Notes under the pieces: generated by a model
What the model saw: the letters and a program-made list of their open reading frames with translations, nothing else
Told to the model about the DNA's origin: nothing
Database searches by the model: none
In this document: positions 1 to 9,060 of the stretch, one piece after another
How positions within the stretch are numbered: position 1 is the stretch's first letter
Layout: each line of letters opens with the position of its first letter
DNA from: Vulcanimicrobiota bacterium
Lineage (GTDB): Bacteria > Vulcanimicrobiota > Vulcanimicrobiia > Eremiobacterales > Eremiobacteraceae
Direction of reading: 5' to 3'
Length of the DNA stretch: 64,000 bases
Assembly (NCBI GenBank): GCA_013290125.1
Contig: JABCYQ010000011.1
Coordinates: 26,699 to 90,698 of the forward strand
Translations under genes and position numbers: made by a program

Positions 1-2
1 TG

Positions 3-359
3 CTGCTCGCGACGTACGTCGTTTGGCCCGGCGCCGTCGGAGTCGTGGCGCTGGCGCTCGCCGGTGCGTGCATCATCTCGACCACGTCCATCAGCGTCGT
101 CATGGCGCAGGACTTCATGCCCGGACGCCTTGCGCTTGCGGCATCGTTGGTCATCGGCTTCACGTCCGGGCTCGGCGGCCTTGGAGTGGCGCTGCTCGGC
201 GGACTCGCCGACCTCGCGGGTTTGTACGTCGTGCTCTGGGTGCTCGTCGGTATCGCGGTGGCCGGCACGGTTCTCACGGCCTTCCTGCCCGCACGCGCTG
301 ATGGGCGCGTGAGCGCCGGGCAAGCCGCCCCGCTGCCGGAACCGGCGCGCTTGCGCTGA
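3..359 (+). CDS. MFS transporter, C-terminal part (Fsr-like), cut by the window edge
   Basis: Partial protein: the frame is open from the window edge, so the N-terminus is missing. The visible part has two or three hydrophobic segments separated by the short polar stretch AQDFMPGRLALAAS. It then continues with a glycine-rich helix (GLGGLGVALLGGLAD). This pattern is like the last helices of major facilitator transporters related to the fosmidomycin-resistance protein Fsr. The substrate cannot be told from this fragment. The stop TGA overlaps the start of polA (TGATG), so the two genes are probably translationally coupled. Family assignment rests on pattern memory only. Confidence 0.6.
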   Translation: MLATYVVWPGAVGVVALALAGACIISTTSISVVMAQDFMPGRLALAASLVIGFTSGLGGLGVALLGGLADLAGLYVVLWVLVGIAVAGTVLTAFLPARADGRVSAGQAAPLPEPARLR

Positions 360-3067
360 TGAGCGCGCGTCCGCGTTCGAAGGAATCGCCCACCGAACGC
401 AAGCTCATGCTTTTGGATGTCTACGCGCTCGTCTATCGCGCGTTTTTCGCCTTGCCGCCGCTGACGCGTTCCGATGGAACAGCGGTGAATGCGGTCTACG
501 GTTTTGAGCGCATGCTCAATCTCGTCTTCACCAGGGAAAATCCCACGCACGTGGCCGCGTGTTTCGACGCCGGCATCCCGCCCGAGCGTCTGGAAATGAT
601 GCCGACGTACAAAGCGAATCGGCCCGACATGCCAAGCGAGCTCCGCTCGCAGTTTCCGCTCGTGCGCCAAGTGCTTGACGGTTACGGCGTGACGGTGGTC
701 GAGATCGAAGGCGAAGAGGCCGACGACTGCATCGCCACGATCGCGGATCGCGCATCTAAGGATAGTTTTCAATCGGTCATCGTCTCCGGCGACATGGACC
801 TGCTGCAACTCGTCGACGAGCACTGCACGGTGCTTGCGCCCAAACGCGGCGTGAGCGATCTCGTCCGCTACGACGAAGCGGCCGTGTTCGAACGCTACGG
901 CCTGCGTCCGGACCAACTCGCCGATTATCGCGGGCTCAAAGGCGATCCGTCCGACAACCTGTCCGGCGTGCCCGGCATCGGCGAGAAGACCGCCGCAAAG
1001 CTGATAGCGGAATTCGGCACGCTCGATAATCTTCTCGCGCGCACACGTGACGTGAAACCGGAGCGCATCGGACGCCTGCTCGCCGAAAACGCCGACCTCG
1101 CGCGGCGCTGTCGCGACGTCTCATTGGCAAAACGCACGCTGGCGATCGAAGTCGGCTGGGAAAACCTTGTCTACGCACCGCCCGAGCGAACGCGCCTCAT
1201 CGAGCTCTATCGTGAAATGGAATTTCGCACGCTGCTCGGTCGGACGGAAGCAATTGAACCCGCGGCGGCTCAATCCGCCGCCGGGCCGCCGCGCGTCTCC
1301 GCAGGACCAGCCTGGCGCACCACACTTACGGCGTCGGCCGAGGAGGCGCGAAGCCATATCGCGCGCGCGGCGCTCGAAACCGAGATCGCGATCGCTTTTG
1401 CCGGCGACGGCAACGAACCCGACGGCATCGCCATCGCGCTGCCAAGTTCTAAAGAGGCGTTCATCGTGCCGACGGACGTGCTGCTGTCGGATGCGCCGAC
1501 GCGCGCCGCGTTCGCCGATGTCTTGCTAGCTTCGTCGCCGGCTAAAGTCGCGCTCGACGTCAAACGGCTGTGGCGTTGGGCCGCGGACCTCGATTTCACG
1601 CTGAAGGGGCTGTCGTTCGACGCTTCGCTCGCATACGGTCTGCTCGACGCCGACCGGATCGGCGCCGGCTTGCCCGACATCGCCGCGGCGTACGGCGTCT
1701 CCGGTGCGCAACCCGCCGCCGCGCAAAACACTTCCTTAGAGTTGTTCGGATCGGGCGCATTGGTCACCGCGGCGCAGGCGTCCGAAGCCGCGGCCATCGC
1801 TCAAGTCGCGGTGCCGCTGCGCGAAGATCTCACCAACGCCGGCATGCTGCGCCTGTTCACGGAAGTCGAACTGCCGCTCGCGCCGGTTCTCGGCGCGATG
1901 GAGCGCGCCGGCTTCAGGCTCGACCTCACGGAGCTCGACCGGATTCGCACGAAGCTCGACGCGGTGATCGACGAGACGACGGCGGACATCCATCGGCTCG
2001 CGGGCGAGACGTTCAACATCAACTCGACGAAGGTGCTCGGCGCGATTCTGTTCGACAAACTGGGGCTAGGCGGCGGCGCGAAAAAGAAAACCGGCTGGGG
2101 CACCGGCATCGAAGTGCTCGGTCCGCTCGCTCTGGAACACGAGATCGTCCGGCGCGTGCTCGATTACCGCGAAGCCACGAAACTGAAATCCACCTACGTC
2201 GACGCTTTGCCCGCGCAGATCGATCGCGGCGGCCTGCTGCATACCACGTTCGGCCAGCTCGGCGCGGCCACGGGCAGACTCTCGAGCAACAATCCGAACC
2301 TGCAGAACATCCCGGTGCGCAGCGAGATCGGCCGAGGCATCCGGCGCGCGTTCACGGCGCCGACACCCGGCAGGATACTGCTCGCCGCGGACTACTCGCA
2401 GATCGAACTGCGGCTCTTCGCGCATCTCGCGGACGATGCGACGCTCATCGCCGCGTTCGCGAGCGGCGAGGATATCCACGCGTATACGGCGCGCAAAGTT
2501 TTCGACGTGCCAGCCGGCGAGCCGGTACCTTCCGAATTGCGCCGCCGCGCGAAAGCGGTGAACTTCGGCGTGCTCTACGGCATGGGGTCGTTCGGACTTG
2601 CGCAGGCCGTCGGCATAACGCGCGGCGAGGCTCGCGAATTCATCTCCTCATACTTCGCGCGTTTCCCAATGGTCAAGGACTACATCGCAAACGCGATCAG
2701 CAAGGCGCGCGTGGATGGCTACGTCGCCACGATCCTCGGGCGGCGCCGCTACCTGCCGGGCCTCAAGGCCGCGCACCCGATGATGCGTGCGACGGCAGAG
2801 CGCATCGCGACCAACGCGCCGCTGCAAGGCAGCGCAGCCGATCTCATCAAGCTCGCGATGCTGCGAATCGCACGCACGATCGAAAGCGCCGCGTTGCCGG
2901 CGCAGCTCCTGCTTCAAGTGCACGACGAACTGATCTTCGAAGCCGACCCCGCTGCGTTGAAGACCCTTGAACATGCCGTGCGCGATGCGATGGAAAACGC
3001 GCTCGATCTGCGCGTGCCGCTCGTCGTCGATCTCAAGTCCGGCCCCACCTGGGGCGATATCGCGTAA
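359..3067 (+). CDS. polA: DNA polymerase I, probably lacking proofreading
   Basis: DNA polymerase I, 902 residues, for gap filling and Okazaki fragment processing. The N-terminal 5' nuclease domain (about 15-290) shows LDVYALVYRAFF and the helix-hairpin-helix GVPGIGEKTAAKL starting near residue 204. The polymerase domain (about 500-902) carries motif A DYSQIELR with the metal aspartate at D678, motif B RRRAKAVNFGVLYG and motif C QVHDELIFE (H855-D856-E857). The middle 3'-5' exonuclease domain is present as a fold, but the metal-binding acidic residues expected in Exo I, II and III are not recognisable. It resembles the inactive domain of Bacillus-type Pol I. The ATG overlaps the stop of the upstream transporter gene. 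mutM follows six bases downstream, making a repair gene pair. Confidence 0.97.
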   Translation: MSARPRSKESPTERKLMLLDVYALVYRAFFALPPLTRSDGTAVNAVYGFERMLNLVFTRENPTHVAACFDAGIPPERLEMMPTYKANRPDMPSELRSQFPLVRQVLDGYGVTVVEIEGEEADDCIATIADRASKDSFQSVIVSGDMDLLQLVDEHCTVLAPKRGVSDLVRYDEAAVFERYGLRPDQLADYRGLKGDPSDNLSGVPGIGEKTAAKLIAEFGTLDNLLARTRDVKPERIGRLLAENADLARRCRDVSLAKRTLAIEVGWENLVYAPPERTRLIELYREMEFRTLLGRTEAIEPAAAQSAAGPPRVSAGPAWRTTLTASAEEARSHIARAALETEIAIAFAGDGNEPDGIAIALPSSKEAFIVPTDVLLSDAPTRAAFADVLLASSPAKVALDVKRLWRWAADLDFTLKGLSFDASLAYGLLDADRIGAGLPDIAAAYGVSGAQPAAAQNTSLELFGSGALVTAAQASEAAAIAQVAVPLREDLTNAGMLRLFTEVELPLAPVLGAMERAGFRLDLTELDRIRTKLDAVIDETTADIHRLAGETFNINSTKVLGAILFDKLGLGGGAKKKTGWGTGIEVLGPLALEHEIVRRVLDYREATKLKSTYVDALPAQIDRGGLLHTTFGQLGAATGRLSSNNPNLQNIPVRSEIGRGIRRAFTAPTPGRILLAADYSQIELRLFAHLADDATLIAAFASGEDIHAYTARKVFDVPAGEPVPSELRRRAKAVNFGVLYGMGSFGLAQAVGITRGEAREFISSYFARFPMVKDYIANAISKARVDGYVATILGRRRYLPGLKAAHPMMRATAERIATNAPLQGSAADLIKLAMLRIARTIESAALPAQLLLQVHDELIFEADPAALKTLEHAVRDAMENALDLRVPLVVDLKSGPTWGDIA

Positions 3068-3073
3068 CGCGCC

Positions 3074-3901
3074 GTGCCGGAACTTCCCGAAGTAGAGACG
3101 ATCGCCCGAGGCTTGCATGCGCGCGTGCGCGGCAAGCGCATCGCAAAGGTCCACATCGCGTGGCAGCGCACCGTCGATGCGCGCAGCCTTCCCTTGTCCG
3201 AGTTAGTCGGCAAACAGATCACAGGCGTCGGGCGCATCGGGAAATACGTCGCTATCCAGCTGAGCGGCGGCTTCACGCTCGCGGTGCATTTGCGCATGAC
3301 CGGGCAGTTGCTCGTCGGATCGTTGGAAAGGCGTTATGATTCGTCGGGTACCGGCGATCGCAAACACGAACGCGCGCGCATCACTTTTGCAGATGCCAGC
3401 GTCCTCGCGTTTTTCGACGCGCGAAAATTCGGGCGCATGCGGCTCCTGCACGGCGATGTGGTCGCGCAACTCGGGGTAGGCCGCGATCCACTCGATCCGC
3501 AACTCACCGCGGATGATCTCAAAGAAATGCTGGCGGGGCGGCGCACGCCCACTAAAGTCTGGCTGTTGGACCAGCACAGACTATCTGGTATAGGTAATAT
3601 TTATGCGAGCGAAGCGCTCTTTTACGCGGGCATCAGGCCGCGCCGCGCGGCCGGCAAATTGACCGCTATCGAACGCTCTGCCTTACTCAAGAGTTTGCGC
3701 CGTGTGCTTCGACGAGCGATCCGTTTTGGCGGCTCAAGTCTGAACGATTACGTTGATTCTGAAGGAAAGCAGGGCGGTTTTCAGAAGCAATTCGCCGTCT
3801 ATGGGCGTCTCGGCTTGCCTTGTCTGCAATGCCGGGGTCCGGTACGGCGCATCGTTCTGGCGCAACGGAGCACGTTCTACTGCTCCACCTGCCAGCGATA
3901 A
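3074..3901 (+). CDS. mutM: Formamidopyrimidine-DNA glycosylase (Fpg)
   Basis: Base-excision repair glycosylase/AP lyase that removes 8-oxoguanine and formamidopyrimidines, 275 residues, normal length. Translation starts at GTG, giving the diagnostic N-terminus PELPEVETIARGL. The proline after the initiator is the catalytic nucleophile and is followed by the general-acid glutamate. A conserved lysine sits in GKYVAIQL. The helix-two-turn-helix contains HRLSGIGNIYASEALF. The C-terminal zinc finger has two Cys-X2-Cys pairs (CLQC and CSTC at the very end). It lies six bases after polA and is very likely cotranscribed with it, so gap-filling synthesis and oxidised-base removal are made together. 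Confidence 0.97.
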   Translation: MPELPEVETIARGLHARVRGKRIAKVHIAWQRTVDARSLPLSELVGKQITGVGRIGKYVAIQLSGGFTLAVHLRMTGQLLVGSLERRYDSSGTGDRKHERARITFADASVLAFFDARKFGRMRLLHGDVVAQLGVGRDPLDPQLTADDLKEMLAGRRTPTKVWLLDQHRLSGIGNIYASEALFYAGIRPRRAAGKLTAIERSALLKSLRRVLRRAIRFGGSSLNDYVDSEGKQGGFQKQFAVYGRLGLPCLQCRGPVRRIVLAQRSTFYCSTCQR

Positions 3902-4003
3902 ACATCGAGATTCACTTCTTGTGTGTGCCGCGCATCGATCCGCTCACGGCGATCGACCGAGTATGTGGTCGAAATATAGCAAAGCATAGGTGAATTCCCC
4001 ATA

Positions 4004-5191
4004 ATGGCCGACACCGAAGTCATCGATCAAGCGCAAGCACCCGACGACGAGTTCGCTCTCGAACAGCGGCTCTACGAAGAAAGCCTCAAGACCCTCGACG
4101 AAGGGCAAGTTCTCCAAGGGCTCATCGTCGCGAAATCCAACGACGAACTCCTCGTCGATATCGGTGGAAAATCCGAAGGCGTGGTGACGTCGCGCGAATT
4201 GTCATCCGGCCTTTCGATCTCCGATCTCAAAGTCGGCGACACGCTTGAAGTGCTCGTCCATCGCATCGACGGCGATGGCGACGGCACGATGTATCTCTCC
4301 GAGAAGCGCGCACGCGCGCTGAAGACGTGGGAGAAAGTTCTCGAAGCACACGAGCGCAACGACGCGATCAACGCCACCGTCACGCAAGTGGTCAAGGGCG
4401 GCGTGCTCGTCGACCTCGGCATGCGCGGCTTCGTGCCCGCATCGCAGATCCGCCGGCATCCGGTCGGCAATCTCGACGAGTTGGTCGGCAAGGAATTGCG
4501 GCTCAAAGTCATCGACCTCGATCACAAGCGCCGCCGCGTCGTGCTCTCGCAGCGCGTCGTGCTCGAAGAAGAGCTCAATCAGAAGAAGCAAGAATTGCTT
4601 TCGACGTTGCAAGCGGGCCAGATCCGCGAAGGCACGGTCGTGCGGCTTGCAGACTTCGGCGCGTTCGTGGACTTGGGCGGCATTGACGGCCTGATCCACA
4701 ACAGCGAACTCTCGTGGTCGCGCATCAAGCATCCGAGCGAAGTCGTGACGATCGGCGACAAAGTCATGGTCGAGGTGATGAAGTTCGACACCGAAGCCAA
4801 GAAGGTCAGCCTGTCCGTCAAGCACTCGCTTGAAGATCCGTGGAAGACGGTGCCGGAACAACTCGTCGAAGGCACGGTTGTGCCCGCCGTTTTGATCAAG
4901 GCCACGCAGAACTACTTGCTGGTCGAAGTGTTGCCTGGCGTCACGGGCATGGTGCCGAAGTCCGAGTTCGATCCGGCTACGGCGCCCGCGCAAGGCGAGA
5001 CGGTGCAGGTGCGTCTGCTCTCCATCAACACCGGAACGCGGCGCATAACGGCTAGCCTCGTGAAGGCTGCTGAAGGTGCGGAAAATGCGACGCTACCGGT
5101 ACCTGAACCAGAAGCTGAGGCTGAAGCGCCAACCGGCATGACGATCGGCGACGCCCTCGCCGCACCGAGCGAACCCACCCCCGAATCATAA
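4004..5191 (+). CDS. rpsA: 30S ribosomal protein S1 (four S1 domains)
   Basis: RNA-binding ribosomal protein S1, 395 residues. Four OB-fold S1 domains can be read at about 34-102, 118-184, 205-274 and 287-354. The third has the typical GTVVRLADFGAFVDLGGIDGLIHNSELSW sequence (read in parts: GAFVDLGG, GLIHNSELSW). The tail is short, acidic and proline-rich. Enterobacterial S1 has six domains, so this is the shorter form common in other phyla. An AGGTGA motif ten bases before the ATG is a plausible ribosome-binding site. The gene stands alone between mutM and a palindromic repeat block that probably ends its transcript. Confidence 0.95.
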   Translation: MADTEVIDQAQAPDDEFALEQRLYEESLKTLDEGQVLQGLIVAKSNDELLVDIGGKSEGVVTSRELSSGLSISDLKVGDTLEVLVHRIDGDGDGTMYLSEKRARALKTWEKVLEAHERNDAINATVTQVVKGGVLVDLGMRGFVPASQIRRHPVGNLDELVGKELRLKVIDLDHKRRRVVLSQRVVLEEELNQKKQELLSTLQAGQIREGTVVRLADFGAFVDLGGIDGLIHNSELSWSRIKHPSEVVTIGDKVMVEVMKFDTEAKKVSLSVKHSLEDPWKTVPEQLVEGTVVPAVLIKATQNYLLVEVLPGVTGMVPKSEFDPATAPAQGETVQVRLLSINTGTRRITASLVKAAEGAENATLPVPEPEAEAEAPTGMTIGDALAAPSEPTPES

Positions 5192-5193
5192 CT

Positions 5194-5290
5194 CTGAAGG
5201 GGCCGACTTTCTGAACGGGCCGACTTCTGAAGGGGCCGACTTTCTGAACGGGCCGACTTCTGAAGGGGCCGACTTTATGTCGGCCCTCGT
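5194..5290 (+). repeat. Tandem 33-bp repeat ending in a family-A palindrome (possible rpsA terminator)
   Basis: A 33-base unit beginning CTGAAGGGGCCGAC is present twice, exactly, at 5194-5226 and 5227-5259. A third copy starts at 5260 and ends as the full family-A palindrome. That palindrome has stem GGGCCGAC (5266-5273), loop TTTAT and stem GTCGGCCC (5279-5286), followed by TCGTTTTA. The block begins two bases after the rpsA stop. The stem plus T-rich tail could act as a terminator for rpsA, although the tail is short. Confidence 0.85.
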
Positions 5291-5337
5291 TTTAGAATCC
5301 GCCGGGCAAACGAATCCCCGCCGCGAACTCCGTCGCC

Positions 5338-5931
5338 ATGGTCATTGGATTGACCGGCGGTATCGGCGCCGGAAAGAGCACTGTCGCCAATCTCTTCCGC
5401 CGTGAAGGTGCGCTGGTGATCGACACGGACGTCATCGCACGCCAGGTCGTCGCTCCGCCGAGTCCGGTTCTCGACGCACTCGCGGCTGAATTCGGGAAGT
5501 CGATCATCCAACCGGACGGCACCCTCGATCGTCGACTGCTCGCTGCGATCGTCTTCGGCGATCCCGCGCGTATGGCGCGGCTCAACGCGATCACCCACCC
5601 GGCCATCCGAGCACGCACACTTGAGCTGATCGAAGCCGAACCGGCCGATTCGACGATCATTGTCGTGGTGCCGCTGCTCTTCCAAACCGGTTTCGACAAG
5701 CATTGCGATCAGACGATCAGCGTCATCGCTCCCGCGGACGAGCGCCGCAGACGTCTGATGGCGCGCGACGGTTCGACAGCGGCGGACGTGGATGCTCGGA
5801 TGGCGGCGCAACTTCCCGATGAGGAGTACGCACGCCGCGCCGATCTTGTGATCCGAAATACTGGAGATTTGAACGGACTCGCGCGCGAAGTCGCCGCGGT
5901 CTGGTCGTCGATCGATCGAGGCGGACCATAG
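5338..5931 (+). CDS. coaE: Dephospho-CoA kinase
   Basis: Last step of coenzyme A synthesis: ATP-dependent phosphorylation of the 3'-hydroxyl of dephospho-CoA. 197 residues, normal for the family. The Walker A loop GGIGAGKST is at residues 7-15, followed by DTDVIARQVV, the acidic substrate-binding stretch. LNAITHPAIR and VVPLLFQTGFDKHCD match conserved CoaE segments. The start ATG gives the usual N-terminus with the P-loop a few residues in; no strong Shine-Dalgarno is visible. The stop codon lies inside the loop of a family-B palindrome, so the last residues (RGGP) are encoded by repeat sequence. Confidence 0.96.
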   Translation: MVIGLTGGIGAGKSTVANLFRREGALVIDTDVIARQVVAPPSPVLDALAAEFGKSIIQPDGTLDRRLLAAIVFGDPARMARLNAITHPAIRARTLELIEAEPADSTIIVVVPLLFQTGFDKHCDQTISVIAPADERRRRLMARDGSTAADVDARMAAQLPDEEYARRADLVIRNTGDLNGLAREVAAVWSSIDRGGP

Positions 5932-5944
5932 AGGTCCGCCCTAC
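5920..5944. repeat. Family-B palindrome between convergent genes
   Basis: GGCGGACC (5920-5927) pairs with GGTCCGCC (5933-5940) across a five-base loop. The coaE stop TAG lies in this loop. On the minus strand the element reads ATGTAGGGCGGACC, and its TAG is the stop codon of the deacetylase gene. Lying between two converging genes, it may act as a two-way terminator. Confidence 0.8.
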
Positions 5945-6681
5945 ATTTGTTCGGATGCTAGGAGTTCGTCCACCGTCACAAACGTGTAGCCTTGCGCGCG
6001 CAACCGATCGATGATCACCGGCAGCGCTTCTATCGTGCGATATTGTCCGCTATGAAGCAGCACGATCGCGCCGGGCCGAGCCTGCTGCATGACGCGTTGA
6101 ACCACAAGCGTCGGCGTGATGTCCTTCGTGTCCTCGGGGCTGTCGCTCCAGAGGATCGTGCGGTAACCCATGGCCGACGCGACCTCGATCACGCGCCGGT
6201 CGTAACGCCCATGCGGCGGACGGAACAGATCGATGCGGTGTCCGACGAACGAAGCGAGTATCACGTCGGCTTCGATGATCTGATCGGCGATCTGCGTGAT
6301 CGAAAGCCCGCTCAGCTTGATGTGGTTGAACGTGTGGTTGCCGACGTCGTCGCCAGACTCGATGATGCGGTCCATGAGATCGGGAAACTCTTGCGCCGAG
6401 CGGCCGACACAGAAGAACGTGGCGTGGACGTGCGAGCGATCCAAGACGTGCAGCAACAGCGGCGTGTAAAAAGGATACGGACCGTCGTCAAACGTGAGCG
6501 CGATGAGGCGGCGTTGCGTGTTCACGCGCCAGACGCGGTCGTCGGCTCCGACGTAAGAATGCAGCGCGGCAGAGCCATCGGATGCCACGGTGCGCTTCGC
6601 CAAACTCGATGCCGGCGCTGGTTGCAGCAGCAACAGCGAAAAGCACGCGATCGCAGCGACCATGCCGACTATGCGTTTCAT
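5941..6681 (-). CDS. Secreted polysaccharide deacetylase (NodB family)
   Basis: Metal-dependent N-deacetylase of cell-wall or exopolysaccharide amino sugars, about 246 residues from the chosen start. An N-terminal hydrophobic stretch after MKR, ending near PAPASS, looks like a signal peptide. NodB motifs are in order: TFDDGP (about 63-68) with the catalytic base and metal aspartates, the metal histidines in HTFNH (about 116 and 120), RPPHGR, and LLHSG near the C-terminus. The start at 6681 gives an ATGA overlap with the stop of the upstream gene, so I prefer it to the in-frame start eight codons earlier. The stop TAG belongs to a family-B repeat. The natural substrate (peptidoglycan or another glycan) is unknown. 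Confidence 0.9.
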   Translation of the reverse strand: MKRIVGMVAAIACFSLLLLQPAPASSLAKRTVASDGSAALHSYVGADDRVWRVNTQRRLIALTFDDGPYPFYTPLLLHVLDRSHVHATFFCVGRSAQEFPDLMDRIIESGDDVGNHTFNHIKLSGLSITQIADQIIEADVILASFVGHRIDLFRPPHGRYDRRVIEVASAMGYRTILWSDSPEDTKDITPTLVVQRVMQQARPGAIVLLHSGQYRTIEALPVIIDRLRAQGYTFVTVDELLASEQM

Positions 6682-7262
6682 CGCGGGACCTGCGGTGCGA
6701 ACCACACCCGGCCGAATGCGCCAAGGAAGAAGTCGTTTCGCAAGCCCCGTTGATTGCGGACCTGCGAGTAGGTATCGCGGTCTGCCGAGATCGAGAACAC
6801 CGTGTTCTCGACGGCCGTCATCCTGGAGATCGCGACCGGCACGGTGCCCCAGATGTCCACTTCTTGAACCGATGGGAAATCGTCGAACGTGGTGCGAATG
6901 AGGGTGACCGCTTCGCTCGCTATCTCCGGTTCGGTCAGGTCGCGCGCCTCGTGCGGCACGCGGGCGGAGAAGCGGATTCCGGCGGACTCGTAACCGGTCG
7001 CCGAAAAGGCATAGACTTTCAGCACGTTGTGCGAGGGCAACGCGCGATACGTGGCGGCGAACAACGCGGATTCCAGCGCCGGATCGACGCCTTCAACCCA
7101 AGGAGCGATGTGGACGTGCCGCGGCGCCGCAATCATGGGCTGAACCCCGACGACCGGTCCGGCGGCCGCAGCGGTTGATAGAGCCGTAAGCGCGAGCGCG
7201 GCGGCGGCCGATAGCACAAAACCGGGCGCTGTTCGTACCGGCGAAAGCGGCGACATCATCAC
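6678..7262 (-). CDS. Exported protein of unknown function
   Basis: 194 residues with a clear signal peptide (hydrophobic ALALTALSTAAAAG after about 15 residues). The mature part is a mixed alpha/beta sequence with no motif I recognise. The C-terminal half includes TTFDDFPSVQEVDIWGTVPV. It has no transmembrane segment beyond the leader. It overlaps the polysaccharide deacetylase by four bases (ATGA), so the two are probably made together. A role at the cell envelope next to the deacetylase is only inference from context. Confidence 0.75.
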   Translation of the reverse strand: MMMSPLSPVRTAPGFVLSAAAALALTALSTAAAAGPVVGVQPMIAAPRHVHIAPWVEGVDPALESALFAATYRALPSHNVLKVYAFSATGYESAGIRFSARVPHEARDLTEPEIASEAVTLIRTTFDDFPSVQEVDIWGTVPVAISRMTAVENTVFSISADRDTYSQVRNQRGLRNDFFLGAFGRVWFAPQVPR

Positions 7263-7317
7263 CAGTCATTATACCGCAGCATTACCTACGGTCAAGGCGG
7301 CGGTCGCATACGAAGTC

Positions 7318-8907
7318 TTAGAGGTCTCGGCCGCGGCGCAGCACCTTTCCCGGCCTCAAACCGGTCACCCGGCCGTCACGGACGACCGCCACGCCGTTCA
7401 CGAAGACTTGGCGGATGCCGTCCGGATAGCGGTGCGGGTCTTCATAGGTCGCCGTATCGGCGATCGTCGCCGGGTCGAAAACCACGATGTCGGCGAAGAA
7501 ACCTTCTACGATCAGGCCGCGCTCTCGCAATCCGAGCCTGCCGGCGGGGAGCCCGCACGCGCGGCGCACCGCCTCTTCAATCGATAGGACTTTCGCTTCG
7601 CGCACGTAGTGCTTGAAAATCCGCGGAAATGTGCCGAACGCGCGCGGATGCGGCTTGCCGCGGGCCGTCACGCCGTCAACCGCACGAACGCTTGCATCGC
7701 TTCCGATGCATGTCTGCGGATAGCCGAGCACGGTCCGCAGATCATCTTCGCACATCGTGAAGTAGATCGCAGCGACATCTAGCGCTTCGTCGCGCAACAA
7801 GCCGACCGCGGTTTCCGCCGGCGGCAGACCGGTCTCGGCAGCGATCGCAGAAATCGTCATCCCTTCGAAGCGTCGATTCGCATCCGACGCGACCGAAGCG
7901 ATGAGCACTTCGTGCCAGCGCTCGCGGTATTCGGCGTCGACACGCCGCGCGGTGAGCGAGAAGTAGAACGGATCGGAAAGCCGGTCCGCGATCTCCCGAT
8001 GCGTGCCGACGTTTACGTCCGCCGGAAGAATGACATCGAGTCCCGTGGATGACGCCTTGTACGGATACTGATCCAACACGACATCCAGACCGAAGCCGCG
8101 CGCCTTCTCGATGTTCGCCAACGTGTCGTGCACCTTGCCCCAGTTGCGCTTCCCCGATGCCTTGTGATGCGAAAGCTGCACCGCGACATCGCTGCGCATG
8201 CCCACGTTCAGCGCCTCGTCGACGGCTTCGACGAGCCGATCGCCTTCGCTGCGGATGTGCGACGCGTACAGCGGTGACCCGGCATGCGCAGCTGCCGTCG
8301 CAAGCGCCGCAAGCTCGCCGATGTCGGCGAAACTGCCGGGTTGATAGATCAGTCCCGACGACACCCCGATCGCTCCGCGTTCACACGCCTCGCGCACGAG
8401 ATCGCATTGCTGCGCCAACGATTCTTTTGTGAGCGGACCGGGCACCACGCCGTCCACCGCCGAGCGCGAACTTCCAAGTCCGACCAGGCACGCGAAATTC
8501 ATCGACGGCGGCGCGGCTTCGAGCGCATCCAAGAATCCGCCGAAATCGTCCCAGGGGGCATCGATATCGAAATGCGTTCGAAGCTCCGCGCGCCGTTCGA
8601 GAAGGGTCGCCGGCGAAAACGGGCCGGGCGACGTGCCGCAATTGCCGCCGATCTCGAGCGTCACGCCTTGCAAGATCTTGCTGTCGGCCGTCGGCAGCGC
8701 GAACAGCGCCTCGTCGGAATGGCCGTGCATGTCGATGAAGCCCGGCGTCAGCGCCAATCCGCGACAATCGATCCGTTCTTCGGTCTCGCGGCCCGCGCAA
8801 TCGCCGATACGCGCGATACGGTCGCCGACGAGCGCAATGTCCGTGGTGAAGCCAGGGCCACCCGTACCATCAAGGACGAGCGCTTGTTCGAAGACGACGT
8901 CGAGCAC
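7318..8907 (-). CDS. N-acyl-D-amino-acid deacylase (D-aminoacylase), amidohydrolase superfamily
   Basis: 529 residues. Hydrolyses N-acylated D-amino acids to a carboxylate and the free D-amino acid. The N-terminal beta-sandwich (LVLDGTGGPGFTTDIALVGDRIARIG) is followed by the TIM barrel. The metal motif FIDMHGHSD has H61 and H63, and the D-aminoacylase-type cysteine lies in GGNCGTSPGPF (C90). Further conserved points are YASHIRSEGD, QLSHHKASG and IGSDAS, which fit the remaining metal ligands and the catalytic aspartate. The C-terminus ends with the usual DGIRQVFVNGVAVVRDGRVTG region (read in parts: VNGVAVV, DGRVTG, RPGKVLRRG). It could help recycle D-amino acids from the wall. It stands alone on this strand. 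Confidence 0.9.
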   Translation of the reverse strand: MLDVVFEQALVLDGTGGPGFTTDIALVGDRIARIGDCAGRETEERIDCRGLALTPGFIDMHGHSDEALFALPTADSKILQGVTLEIGGNCGTSPGPFSPATLLERRAELRTHFDIDAPWDDFGGFLDALEAAPPSMNFACLVGLGSSRSAVDGVVPGPLTKESLAQQCDLVREACERGAIGVSSGLIYQPGSFADIGELAALATAAAHAGSPLYASHIRSEGDRLVEAVDEALNVGMRSDVAVQLSHHKASGKRNWGKVHDTLANIEKARGFGLDVVLDQYPYKASSTGLDVILPADVNVGTHREIADRLSDPFYFSLTARRVDAEYRERWHEVLIASVASDANRRFEGMTISAIAAETGLPPAETAVGLLRDEALDVAAIYFTMCEDDLRTVLGYPQTCIGSDASVRAVDGVTARGKPHPRAFGTFPRIFKHYVREAKVLSIEEAVRRACGLPAGRLGLRERGLIVEGFFADIVVFDPATIADTATYEDPHRYPDGIRQVFVNGVAVVRDGRVTGLRPGKVLRRGRDL

Positions 8908-8963
8908 GATTCAGACTTTCACATCTCGCAAGCGTGCCGCCTTGCGGGGCAGTTCGCAATGTT

Positions 8964-8988
8964 GTTTAGCATGCGAACAACCGGGTAA
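8964..8988 (+). promoter_or_regulatory. Possible sigma-B-type stress promoter
   Basis: GTTTAG (8964-8969), thirteen bases, then GGGTAA (8983-8988). This is close to the GTTTAA-N12-15-GGGTAT pattern of Bacillus sigma-B promoters. It lies upstream of a KGG-repeat protein whose Bacillus relative GsiB is sigma-B dependent. The same stretch holds a six-base inverted repeat GTTGTT (8961-8966) / AACAAC (8976-8981). Whether this organism has such a sigma factor is unknown. Confidence 0.4.
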
Positions 8989-9060
8989 AAGACCCCCGGC
9001 AGCGCTTGGGTGGTGCCCGGGTGCCGCTTTGCACGTTCGCCGCAGATCATGGGGTTAATC

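Noticed and set aside
5194..5286. CRISPR array
   Set aside because: The 33-base units follow each other without spacers, no cas gene is present, and the unit is part of the family-A element.
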